This document shows positions 10,539 to 20,700 of a stretch of 46,139 nucleotides of DNA, piece by piece. The stretch spans positions 295,931-342,069 of the forward strand of contig NW_003205565.1 of the NCBI RefSeq assembly GCF_000006405.1, in the 5' to 3' direction. The notes beneath the pieces were generated by a model. It did no database searches. It was not told where the DNA came from and worked only from the letters and a program-made list of their open reading frames with translations. The stretch's first letter is position 1, and each line of letters begins with the position of its first letter. The stretch comes from Perkinsus marinus ATCC 50983 (Eukaryota; Perkinsozoa; Perkinsida; Perkinsidae). Made by a program: the position numbers and the translations under genes.

Positions 10539-11963
10539 TCACAATGGGATATCTTCTCCGAGGACACGACGCATTTCATTCAGCAGAGGCTCAGCTTCAA
10601 CAACCCGTTCATACAGCAAATCTGGAAAGTCATCAGGTCTGTCGAAAAATCTTTCTTGCGGATCACCGAGAGAGTATCTGGGAACGCTATCATCCAACGA
10701 TAAATATACGGAGACCAAACTTACTTTGCTAATCGATGAAGCTCGCCAGCAGCCATATGTATGGCTAAAACCCGATCGGGAAGCGTTTGAAAATCCCTGG
10801 GATAATTCAACAACACCGGCGGCATGCGCGGCTCGAAGCCAGCAACGAGAGAGCCTGCGATGATCGTTTCTCGCCTGGAAAATGAGGAATTTCGACTCAC
10901 TCAAGTGCCACGCGAGAGTAGCTAGAGCTCTTCGACCCAAATAGGGAATATCTACGACGGCCATTCGAGACTCGGGGCTCAAGAGCCCCGCTTCGCTGAG
11001 TAACTCCTTCGCGTGAGTCACATTATTGCCAGTGTTAGTGCTGGTATTTTCTAACACTATGATGAGCTTGCCGTCGAATTCATTCCTATCGAATGATGCT
11101 GCTGAGTGACGGTCAAGCATACAAATATCCTTATATTCAACAAGTTTCTCTTTTTCGACGAGGACACCGAGTATCACTTCAAGGTAAATATTGGCCTCGG
11201 TAAGATATCTGCAAACGTGGATGATCCGGAGGATTGCATAAGGCATGGGTCGCTCTTTAACCAAAGCTTGGTTTTAAATTTTCCTATTGAAATTTATAAT
11301 GTGGAAAATTATGGACGAGCCACAAGAGCGAGACCAGCTCCTACTCTTCGAGATCATCCCTCGATTTGTAGCCATGGCGACTAAACTCGATCGCGTCCTT
11401 CTCTTTCACCAGCTTCAACTCTTCTGTTTTCGCAAGCCCCTTCAACTTACTCTGAAACGGTACACCTCCAGTGGGTAGCCAAGAAACTGAAGAGACATGA
11501 GGTGAATTTCTCTTCCGCTGTAATAGTCCATACATTACCAAGTTCTGCTAGGCCTTCCTTTTCCGCCCAAGCAATCGCGTTTTCACACAACAGTGGCGTT
11601 AGCCGTCCAATTCCGCCGGATAAAATGAGGGTCAACTGAATGAGCGAGGCATCACAAGAAATCACAACTGAATTTCGAGATAGTTACCGCTCTTGAAGGG
11701 TTCCTCCTGAGGTGCTTGGCTACGATCTGAGCTGCATAAGCGGGAGTCTCCACCATGTTGGCGCCGAGGCACAGCACCTACCATTGCAATCTGTCAATGG
11801 TCAACAGCACTCGCTGGAAAGCGTCAGGACGCCTGGGGTTTACCTTATCGACATCATCTCCTAAAGGAGTTTCCAGAGGCACTGCGATGTCCCGACAACA
11901 AACATAGTCAAGACACCTCGGCATATTCACAGCATCCTCATATGTCACCAACATTTTCGTCAA
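10539..11963 (-). CDS. DUF218 (YdcF/ElyC/SanA-like) domain protein
   Basis: The spliced reading shows the DUF218 pattern. An exon from about 11,954 (MLVTYEDAVNMPRCLDYV) ends GDDVDK at a GTAAAC donor; the next begins after TAG near 11,777 with VLCLGANMVETPAYAAQIVA. Then come LTLILSGGIGRLTPLLCENA (the LSGG core), LIIVLENTSTNTGNNVTHAK (the E..S.NT..N motif), and MAVVDIPYLGRRALATLAWH (the V..PyhmrRa-like motif). The last exon ends RRVLGEDIPL at 10,539. The splice AAG|GTAAAC to TAG|GTG is phase 0 and removes an in-frame TAG. Bacterial relatives act in the cell envelope; the eukaryotic role is unknown. Exact introns between 11,264 and 11,690 are not fully resolved. It runs tail-to-tail with the SerB-like gene. 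Confidence 0.6.
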
Positions 11964-12152
11964 GATCTCGGATCTGAATACAAGTGTCTGCAGTCAGATG
12001 CACAGGGGCGTGCAGAGTATCGACTTTCAGCGATCAAATGCCGCGGGATATAGTGTGATCGAACCAACGATATACTCCCGAGTGACGAGTTGATCCCAGC
12101 ACTAGCAAAAACCCGGCGAGCTCATATCAAGCAGTGCACCACCCTTATTGTA

Positions 12153-12420
12153 CTACTCTTTCTGCCAATCATCATCAGCGTGAATGATCCTTTCGGGATC
12201 GAGGCCTTGGTGAAGGAGATACCGCCTTTTCGCTAAAAAATACGACTCTACCATATGAAAGGAAACGCACAGTGAGATACTCCATCCAACCGAGAAATAT
12301 TGACAAACTACAAACTCAATACGAGCGATGATCTCAGCGGTACGAGCCGCAGTAGACGGCTGCTTCCGCAAACCAAGTATGGTTAGCCGTAGGGAACAAC
12401 GAGAAACTCGCGGAGACAGT
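12153..12420 (-). CDS. Coding fragments of uncertain gene, possibly DUF218-like
   Basis: Two protein-like segments occur: RKQPSTAARTAEIIARIEF (near 12,320-12,370) and KRRYLLHQGLDPERIIHADD (near 12,165-12,230), separated by what looks like an intron. They loosely parallel ETPAYAAQIVAKHL and AIAWAEKEGLAEL of the neighbouring DUF218 gene, so they could be its upstream exons or a degenerate second unit. No start or full domain is seen. Confidence 0.3.
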
Positions 12421-12452
12421 TCGATGCCGACACGACTCAGTCGACAATCATT

Positions 12453-14152
12453 TACTTGCCCTTGCTGACGTTGAACTTGAAGAAACAGATATCGCCATCT
12501 AGGACCTCGTAATTCTTGCCGTTCTGGTGCAACTTTCCCGCTGCTTTAACCTAGATAAGAGAGAAAGTTCTTGACCAATGACGTTAGCAACTGATTAATA
12601 ATGGCTCTGCTTACAGCACTCTCATCGCCGAGTTCCCGAATGTCCTCGTATCGGTAAGTCTCAGCACAGATGAATCCACGCTCCATATCTGTCAGCGAAG
12701 AGCCTTCCCAACACCCGATCAACTACATGCCAGAGTTACCAGTGTGAATGACACCAGCAGCCTGAGGGGCCTTGGTGCCCTTCTGGATTGTCCAACATCG
12801 GACCTCATCAGGACCGCAAGTGAAGAAGTGGATAAGATCCAAGTAGTCGTAACTGATCATAGAATACCACAAGAGGCGAAGCGACGCGAATTTACCCAGT
12901 CTTGATGATCTTGTCAATCATGGACTTCTTCGCACCGGTCTTTTCGAGATAAGCCTTCTTGTCCTCCTCCGAATCACCTGCGATATCGACAATCCTAGCT
13001 AGTGTCAAGACTCACACCAATCCGCCCCGCTTACCACATTCTTGGTACTCCATCTCGAAAGCAGCAGAATAAGGAATGATAGGGCCACCGCCGTTGGTGT
13101 CGACCCACTCTTTGATCTTAGGCAACCACTTGTTCTTCTGACGGACGAAGTCCCTCTCGCTCATGTTGACCAGGTAAACAGTGGGTTTAGTGGTCAAGAA
13201 CTGATACCTAATGAGAGTCGCTGATGGGCACGACATGACAGCGACGTAGTACTTGTTGACGATCTCAACTTCCTTAGAAGTCCAGTCATCACAGAGTCTG
13301 AGAGGCTTGCCACTTTCCAAGACCTTCTGACACTTAACGAGCGTGTCATACCTGACAAACTGACTGATACAGTCCACAAGCACTGGGACTTATTACTCTT
13401 CCTTAAGCTCCTTCATTTTCTTGTTCTGCTCGGCCTTCTTGGCATACTCTGCAGCGCGATTAGTGGCTTGGGCCAGATCCTTGAAGATGAGCTCCGACTG
13501 GATGATCTGGAGATCCCGAACGGGGTTGACCTGAACGAGAAAATGTCATTTATTTTTTCCAACAAGTCCCGGCCGAAATTACCTCTCCCTCGGTATGCAC
13601 GATGTCTTCATCAGTGAAAGCTCTGCATACGTGGTAGATACCATCGACCGACTGGATATTCGACAAGAAGGCATTTCCGAGACCCTGCAAAAGAGAGAAA
13701 CTCATCATAACACGATTGGTGCTCGACGGGACTGTTACCTCTCCCTCGTGAGCGTTGGGCACTAGACCAGCGATATCCCAGATTCGCAAAACCGCAGCAA
13801 TGGTGCTCTTGGGCTTGAAAGTAGCCGACAACCAGTCCATCCTGCTCAAAAATATGACAGTAGAAATCCAACCGAGTTCGCCGCTGCCCTTACCTTGCAT
13901 CAGGAACATTAACAACAGCTTCATGTGGATCGATCGTGCAGAAGGGGAAATTCTCAGCAGGGATCGAACACTGGGAGAGAGAAAACAATAGGAGGTGACA
14001 ACCAACTGAGAGACTTATGGTACCTTGGTGAGGACGTTGAAGGTGGTGGACTTGCCAACATTAGGAAGCCCGACGAGACCCATGCGAAGAGTGTTGCCTG
14101 GTCGACCGAATTTGACCTTCTTCACTTCTTCCACCTTCTTCTTGGGGGCCAT
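12453..14152 (-). CDS. OLA1: OLA1/YchF-type Obg-like ATPase
   Basis: Complete gene of the YchF/OLA1 family, a cytosolic P-loop ATPase that associates with ribosomes. It starts [20 protein letters not shown] (ATG 14,152) and ends [11 protein letters not shown]1 is [10 protein letters not shown]3 is DIAGL, and NMSE replaces the usual NKxD, the change that gives this family ATP preference. Next come a coiled-coil region ([19 protein letters not shown]) and a TGS domain ([36 protein letters not shown]). Exon borders I could fix: 14,152-14,024; 13,970-13,894; next exon from 13,841. Other introns include a 45-nt one (GTAATAAGTCC...TTTGTCAG) that joins KEE to YDTLVKC and removes an in-frame stop, and another 45-nt one between VNK and YQFLTTKPT. 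The frame is intact throughout, so the gene is probably functional. Confidence 0.93.
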
Positions 14153-14699
14153 GATTGCGAGTGAGAGCGGATGGAATCAAACTGATGTCAACATGCAGCT
14201 GTTTCCTTATCAGGAGGCCTGAGATGTCGCTATAGCTTTGAACATGGGAAATATCACGGAGGAGAAAAATTGACAAAAAATCCAAAATTTTACGACATGA
14301 AATCTACCAGTAGAATTGATGTTTGCATGGCTAAGGAACATAAAGAGGGCTCATCTAGCATGCTAGAGAAAACTTCGTCTACTACGAGGGAAAGCAACTG
14401 CAGACGCCTTCGATCACGAGGGACAAGCAACCACAACTACAGCGCAGTTATCTCCGTCACGCGCCACGAAATTATCACTTCCTTAAATCAGCAAAGCTAG
14501 GAGTACTTCGCACTGTAAAGAGAGTACCGCGGCTACTTCTGATCGCCTCGCGAGACGGACTCCCTACTTTTGCAGGTCTGTCTAGATGCTATCAAGGGAC
14601 TGGAGGGTAGTGCGGCGTGAAAGATTTTTCCATACTCCCAACTCTTCATCTGGCTTAATGTCAAATACATGATGTATTAAAGATCTTAGCGGTAGTTTC
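14153..14699. other. Spacer between OLA1 and the LTR region
   Basis: Presumably contains the OLA1 5' UTR and promoter. No gene or clear repeat seen. Confidence 0.4.
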
Positions 14700-15625
14700 A
14701 GTAACGAACGCCCGCGTTGTTAGTTGTTTGTCGTCGGCGACGAGAGAGAGCGACGACACGTCACTGCGAAAAGTATTGCAACGTTAGTTTGCGTCGCAAA
14801 CTCTGCGGTACGGCTGGGGCAATGGCTCCTTGTCGTTCATTTTACGGGAGGCTCTGCTTTGCAGGCCGATCCTTCCGGCTCGACACGCCACCCGTAAGGG
14901 TTGCTGTTCTTCATGACACGCGATCGGAGACAAGCTCGCTGTTACAGCGACGCTGTAGTGACTGGTAACTTTGTATGTCGGGATGTAGGAGAGAATGGGT
15001 GCGGAAAGGTGATCGATGTGATACAGCAGCATCGTCTACGTGAAAGTTCAGCACATCGACCCCGTAAGAGTTAGCGTACGGTTAACCGCCGTGAGCAAAT
15101 CTGAAGACCGCAAATCGGCAGAGCCACTCACAAGCAGCAGTCGCCAATTAAAGTTTAGTTAATAAACAGTCAAGATAGAGGGAGAGGTCGGGCTAGACTA
15201 CGTTCGACCGACACGTGAACAGACAAGTGAATGTGACACTGAGACGGAGCAAAGGAACGTGCACTATGTAGAGTGGCGCGCGCTTTATAACAAAGTGTAG
15301 GTCTACGCGTTGCAGAGCTACAAGTGACCAAGATCGTTGCTGATACTTCGGCGAACTTCAAGAACACAAGGCTTGTTTTCAGTCAAAGGTCGACTAGAAC
15401 AGCCAAGGATCAAGCCAGAGTGAATCCAGATCGGACTAAGTCGTAACGACACGTTAGCGACTCGTTAGCGAGTTCCAAGGTCGTGACACGCAGAAGGTGA
15501 CGTGACACCTGGATCGATTATCCAATCGACACGGCTATAGGCGAGCCAACCAAGGCCTAGTTTAAGGAATGTCAAGCGACCAAGAAAGCAAGTGTTCCAA
15601 AGGTCTACACAACCTAAGGTCTACA
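14700..15625 (-). repeat. Probable 3' LTR (far boundary uncertain)
   Basis: Follows the polypurine tract on the minus strand and begins TGTAGACC; a second TGTAGACC lies 16 nt further in. A TATAAAG box is present at 15,289-15,283 (minus). The sequence has no long frames. The distal boundary cannot be set without the 5' LTR. Confidence 0.5.
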
Positions 15626-15627
15626 TA

Positions 15628-15638
15628 CCTCCCCCCTT
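15628..15638 (-). other. Polypurine tract
   Basis: AAGGGGGGAGG on the minus strand, about 90 nt past the stop of the last element frame and directly before the presumed LTR start. This is the usual priming site for plus-strand DNA synthesis. Confidence 0.7.
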
Positions 15639-15727
15639 AGCTTGACGTCATTCCGAAAACTAAGGTCGAACCAATGAAAAAAATGAAATAAGATAAATAT
15701 CAAAAAAACTCAATAATGCACTAAGTA

Positions 15728-17506
15728 TCACAGAGAACGTCTTCTCTCGTCAAAGGTCCTTTCCAAAGCACCAACAGTGATACTGTAGTCTCGAACCATA
15801 CCAAGAACTGCACTAAGAGCGTCATCCGTGACTTCACCTAGGTCAGCAAATCGAGAAGCCAAGGTCGTAGTGGAAGGGCACTCCCTAACAGCGTCAATTT
15901 GCTCCAAGGGTGTAGTAATCCACTCGTTATCGTAAACCTTGAAAGTGCTTAACGGAATACCAGACCGAAGGTTCATTAGGCGAGTATGAGCCAAGAGAAA
16001 ACATAGTCGTCGTTCCTCAATGGTCAAACCACTAAAACCACCGTGCTCATCTCTAAAAGGACTGACAAAGGCCTTCTCGCTTCGGGCGAAGAACAGATAG
16101 CCGGAAGGTCTAAAGCCGAAGGTAAAGCCAGCTCTTAAGAGACGTTGTAGCGCGTCCTCACAATGGCGACGACAACAAAAGAACAAATTACAACTATTCA
16201 TAGTACTTCCCGAAGGTCGGCCGTGTCTGGTGTGGTAGGTCACCAAGTGCGGATAGGCACCACACTCGTAGCAATACCTCAATAGAGCGGAAGCCGAAGG
16301 TAACCAAAGGCCATCATCTCCACCGCAGGAGTTGAGGATGCCATGACACAGTAACACATTGCCAACCAAAGGTCGGTGGATGAAGTCGTCGTGGACCAGT
16401 CCAGCCATCACAGCATGGTCAATAATCCAAGGTCCGTTAAGGGCCTCGAAACATGTTTCACCTAAGGTCTGACGCTGAGCAGCCAAGTAACGGCGCCACT
16501 CGCGACCAGGACCATAAGATTCGCTTCGACAATAGTCCCAGACCCAAGCATAGCGATCATGATGAGTCCTTCTCTCAACATACTTAGGCACCAAGTGAGC
16601 GTAATCGTAGTCATTACGAACAGAAAAGGTCACCTGTAAGTTGTTAACAGAAGTAGAGGATGTCGAAGGTCTTGAAGTAGGCGTCGATGTAGACCAAACT
16701 GTACCAGGTCTCGGAGGCATCATACGGGACGAAGAGGAACCCAAAGGTCCAAGCGAAGCCTTAGGGAAACTCCTTGAAGCAGAACGCCAATCCAAAGGTG
16801 CCGGAGTAGAGGACGGCGGCCAACCTGGGGTCACCGGAGGAGTACGAAGGCCTCCCGGTGTAGACATACCAGCACGGGCATTACGGGGACGAAGGTTAAC
16901 ACGAGACGGCGTAGCAGACCTAGACCAATCCCAAGGGCCATACCTATGAGTAATCCCAGCAGCCACACTACCTCCACGACCATTAGTAGCGGTAGTAGGC
17001 GGGGCCTTAGCAGTAGCCGTAGCCGTAGCTGACAAAGGTCTAACGGGAAGGGGCTGCGGTGAGACGGGCTCTTCGGGGAGGTCGTCAGAGTCACTCTCGG
17101 GAATCTCGTGTAGACTGCTCATAACCGAAACAGCGTCGATGGCAGAGTCAGCGGCGTCCGACATGTCGTTAGGGGGCTCGACGATACGGCGAAGGTTTTG
17201 TAGAAACGAAGGGCAGGCCACGCCCTCATCTCTAGCGAACTCTTCTAGCCTGCGACCAAGTTCCTTGTGCTCAGCTCTAGCGTCGGGTAAGGTCGAGTCC
17301 ACAAGGGCCTTACGGACTTCATCGAGATAATAATCAGCACGATGAGGTTCCTTCAGGCGGAGCCTAGAAACAAAGGTCGCACCCCTCGGGGACAAGGTCG
17401 AGACAAAGTCGCTGACGGCGGCGTCATCAAGCTCGGCTTCGAGAACATACCAAGGGCGAGTTAGTTTAGCTCCCATGTCAACGGAGATACCAAGGTAGCG
17501 GTTCAA
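15728..17506 (-). CDS. Retrotransposon third ORF (592 codons), unknown function
   Basis: Uninterrupted frame located 265 bp after the integrase frame and just before the polypurine tract, the position of env in retroviruses. I see no signal peptide or membrane anchor, so it does not look like an envelope protein. The N-terminal about 120 residues are acidic and helical (DEVRKALVDSTLPDARAEHK). Residues of about 140-290 are rich in Pro, Ser, Thr and Ala. The C-terminal half is Cys- and Trp-rich and looks folded (HHDRYAWVWDYCRSESYGPG, CNLFFCCRRHCEDALQRLLR, GFTFGFRPSGYLFFARSEKA). The clustered Cys/His could bind metal or nucleic acid. No family recognised. The same AAGGTC enrichment seen in pol runs through it, which ties it to the element. 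Confidence 0.72.
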   Translation of the reverse strand: MNRYLGISVDMGAKLTRPWYVLEAELDDAAVSDFVSTLSPRGATFVSRLRLKEPHRADYYLDEVRKALVDSTLPDARAEHKELGRRLEEFARDEGVACPSFLQNLRRIVEPPNDMSDAADSAIDAVSVMSSLHEIPESDSDDLPEEPVSPQPLPVRPLSATATATAKAPPTTATNGRGGSVAAGITHRYGPWDWSRSATPSRVNLRPRNARAGMSTPGGLRTPPVTPGWPPSSTPAPLDWRSASRSFPKASLGPLGSSSSRMMPPRPGTVWSTSTPTSRPSTSSTSVNNLQVTFSVRNDYDYAHLVPKYVERRTHHDRYAWVWDYCRSESYGPGREWRRYLAAQRQTLGETCFEALNGPWIIDHAVMAGLVHDDFIHRPLVGNVLLCHGILNSCGGDDGLWLPSASALLRYCYECGAYPHLVTYHTRHGRPSGSTMNSCNLFFCCRRHCEDALQRLLRAGFTFGFRPSGYLFFARSEKAFVSPFRDEHGGFSGLTIEERRLCFLLAHTRLMNLRSGIPLSTFKVYDNEWITTPLEQIDAVRECPSTTTLASRFADLGEVTDDALSAVLGMVRDYSITVGALERTFDERRRSL

Positions 17507-17771
17507 AACGTGTCAGCAAGGAGACGTTCATCGCACACGTACTCCAGGCGGCAAAATCGATCAAAAATACGGGCGCTCTTTACACGGCGCATGAAGCTTC
17601 AGCAATAATCAAAAGAACAGTAACAATAATATTAGTTTATCTCAGGATATCTCAGGATATCCAAGCAGGTCAGCGTATAGCAGCAATAAGAACGGGACCA
17701 GGCCGAGGTGGATAGCAATCCAGAGGCGCGCATAGAGAATAGTATCAACCAAGGTAGGTCTTCTTACATAG

Positions 17772-20700
17772 CTACTGGGGCCTCCGAGAACTCTCTTTCA
17801 GACCACCAGGGCCAAGAAAGCTCGGGTCGAATCGTACAACCGGATGCGGCTGTCGTCGTGGACGATCTCTGGTGAGAGTCCACTCTTGCGGAATCTCATA
17901 AGACGGAGCATCATCAGGATCCTCATTCGCCGACTCGAACTCTGGTGCTTCATCGTTAGAATTCTCGTTCTCAGGAGCAACAGAGAGTGGCGACACGGGA
18001 GCCTCGGACGGAAGGTCGTCTTGTGGAAGAGCATCTACTACTTTGGCAGGTTCGGGTTCATGTTGGGAGTGTCGTTCAGAACCGTTTCCGGGGGCAGGTG
18101 TTGAGTTCTCAGTAGGCGGGACGGATACATCCGAAACCTCCTGGTCTTCAACTTCCTCTTCCTCCTCCCCCCTTAAGAGAGAAGGGTGCGGTGAGAGAGG
18201 TGGCATAGAAAGGTCGGACTCGGAGTCACTATCGGCAGCCGGAGTAGTACCAGGGCCGGGTGGGGTCGGGGGAACCGCAGCACATTCTGACCGGAACGTT
18301 GGCGGAACCGAAGGACTAGTAGGAACCTGGGGGTCTACAGGACCTACACCCACATCTCGCGATACGAAATTAACTTCGACCGGACAGTCAGGTGACGTCG
18401 GCGGGAATACCGGGACATCGTCGAAGGTAGGGTCGACGTCAGGAATGATAGCTTCTCCGAGTATAGCACCTGCTTCACCGTAGACCATAGTAGCCACATC
18501 TTCGGGTAGATGATCGGGTTGAATTGGGTCCAGAAGTAGATGATCCACAGTAATAATCTTCCGTCGGCGTGTAGCCGGATGAACAATTTCTAAGGTCTTG
18601 TTGTTAAGGCCAGGCAGAGCGTTAGAGACAAACCAGTTTCCTTCCCATCGGGGATCCAGTTTATTAGACCGGGCAGGACCTAAGGTCTCTAAGCGAACTC
18701 GTAGTCCAGGGCGAAACAACCTAAGCTTAGCCTTAGAGTCGAACGTTGCCTTGTACACAGTGGCAGCATGTGTAACACACTGGTCAACGTTATCAAGAAT
18801 TCTAGCTCTAGTAGAACTCAAGAAGTTGGCATAGGTCTCGGGGTCGAAGAAGCGGGTCTCGACACTATCCAAATCCGGGAACCAAAGGTCAGGCGGGTTC
18901 CTACCGTACATCAAGTAGAAAGGAGACGCCTTAGTCGCCGAATGGATACTAGTATTATAGTACCAGACCATAGAGCCTAAGTGACGTTGCCAGTCATACA
19001 CCGAGTCCACATGAGTCCTAACCATCTTGAGAAAGGTCTGGTTGAACCTCTCAACGAGGCCATTCCCAGCCGGATGATAGACGGAACTCTTGGACTTGCG
19101 GACACCGAGCAATCCCAACGTCATCTTGAACAACCAAGATTCGAACGGAGGGCCTTGATCCGAATGTAGTCGTCGTGGAGGACCAAATAGCAGGAACAGT
19201 TGAAACAAGGGCCGAGCAACATCCAGCCAGGTATGTTGTCGCAGGGGTACCACATGAGCCCATTTCGTAAAGTAGTCTTGCATAACCAGTAGTGTAGAGA
19301 TACCGTCCGGATTCGTAGGAACCGAGAGTAGGTCCACAGCTATGGTTTCCCAAGGTCTGCCTATCGGAACCGGCATCAGCGGCGCCGGAGCCGGTGAAGG
19401 TCTTTTAGCATCCAGACATCGCTGGCACTGAGCCAAGGCATGCTCAATGTCGCTAGCCATGCTGGGCCAATAACCATATAGTTCCACCTTAGGCAGTACT
19501 TTGTCGACGTTGAAGTGACCAATCTCTTCGTGGAAGTGTTCGATGAACGTTGGTCGTAGAGAGGCTGGTATAACAGGAACCCAGCGCCGTCCAGTGTAGG
19601 AGGTGGGAGCACGTTCTCGAACAACCAATCCATCGGCAATACCAAGAGTCCTCCAGACCCGTCTATAAGGTCGAAGGTCACGTTCAGTTAGCTCGTTACG
19701 TCGTAGGGGCTCGGAACTTAGTAACCGTTGATACAACCGTCGAAGTACAGGACAATTCTTCTGCGATTGAAGAATATCCTCCTTCGAGTAAGCGTCCTCC
19801 AAGGTCACCACACCAACGGGCAGGGCAGGCGGCGCGTCGATCGAATCCGTCGGAACAGGACGAACCCGTGACAGAGCGTCGGCACGAAGATTCTTCTTAC
19901 CCGGTACATAAACCACGTCAAACTGATACTGTTGCAAAGCTAGCAACCACCGTTGCAACTTTGACGAAGTCGCAGTCTTCAGCCATTGCAAAGGTCTATG
20001 ATCGGAGAATATCTTTACCCGGAGCTGGTAACCAAGATGCAGATGTCGAAATCGTTCAAGACACTTGAGAACGGCGTAGGCTTCCTTCTCGTAAACCGGC
20101 CAGTTCAACTGAGAACCAGTCAGAGTCTGGCTATAGAATGCCAAAGGTCGGCCGTCTTGTTCCAAGACGCCACCGATAGCATAATTAGAGGCGTCGCAAG
20201 CCATCTCAAAAGGCCTTGAAAAATCAGGGTACTCCAAGTACGGAAGGTCGGTCAACGCTTTCTTGAGGTCTTGAAAGGCGATCAGATGCTTCTCATCCCA
20301 AAGCTCAGCCACCCGGTCTTCCTCCCTCGCAGCCGTAGTGAGCAGTTTCTGTAACGCCTTAGAACGGTCAGCGAAGTGGGGAATGGAATGGCGGTAGTAT
20401 CCAACCAACCCGAGGAAACTCCTAAGGTCTGTTGCCGTACGAGGGGTAGGCCATGCCGAAATAACCTTGACCTTGGTCAGGTCTGGAGACATACCATCCG
20501 CGGAGTAGCGGTGCCCAAGGTAGACAACCGAGTCCATACCAATCGAGCATTTGTCTCCAGCCAAGGTCAGACCAGCTTCCCGAAAAGCCTCGAAGATCAA
20601 CCTCAGGTGACGGAGGTGTTCCTCAAGGGAACTCGAGAAGACAAGAACGTCGTCCAAGTAAACGCGGACGAAGTCAAACTTCCCAAGGACCAAGTCCATC

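Noticed and set aside
11778-11780. In-frame TAG inside the DUF218 gene, at first taken as a nonsense mutation
   Set aside because: An AAG|GTAAAC donor upstream and this TAG as acceptor restore VDK-VLCLGANM in phase 0, so it is part of an intron border.
13385-13395. TAATAA stop codons within OLA1
   Set aside because: They lie inside a 45-nt intron (GTAATAAG...TTTGTCAG) whose removal gives KEE-YDTLVKC, matching the family.
16641-16949. Plus-strand frames opposite the retrotransposon frames
   Set aside because: Antisense to intact long element frames; their composition mirrors the Pro/Ser-rich region.
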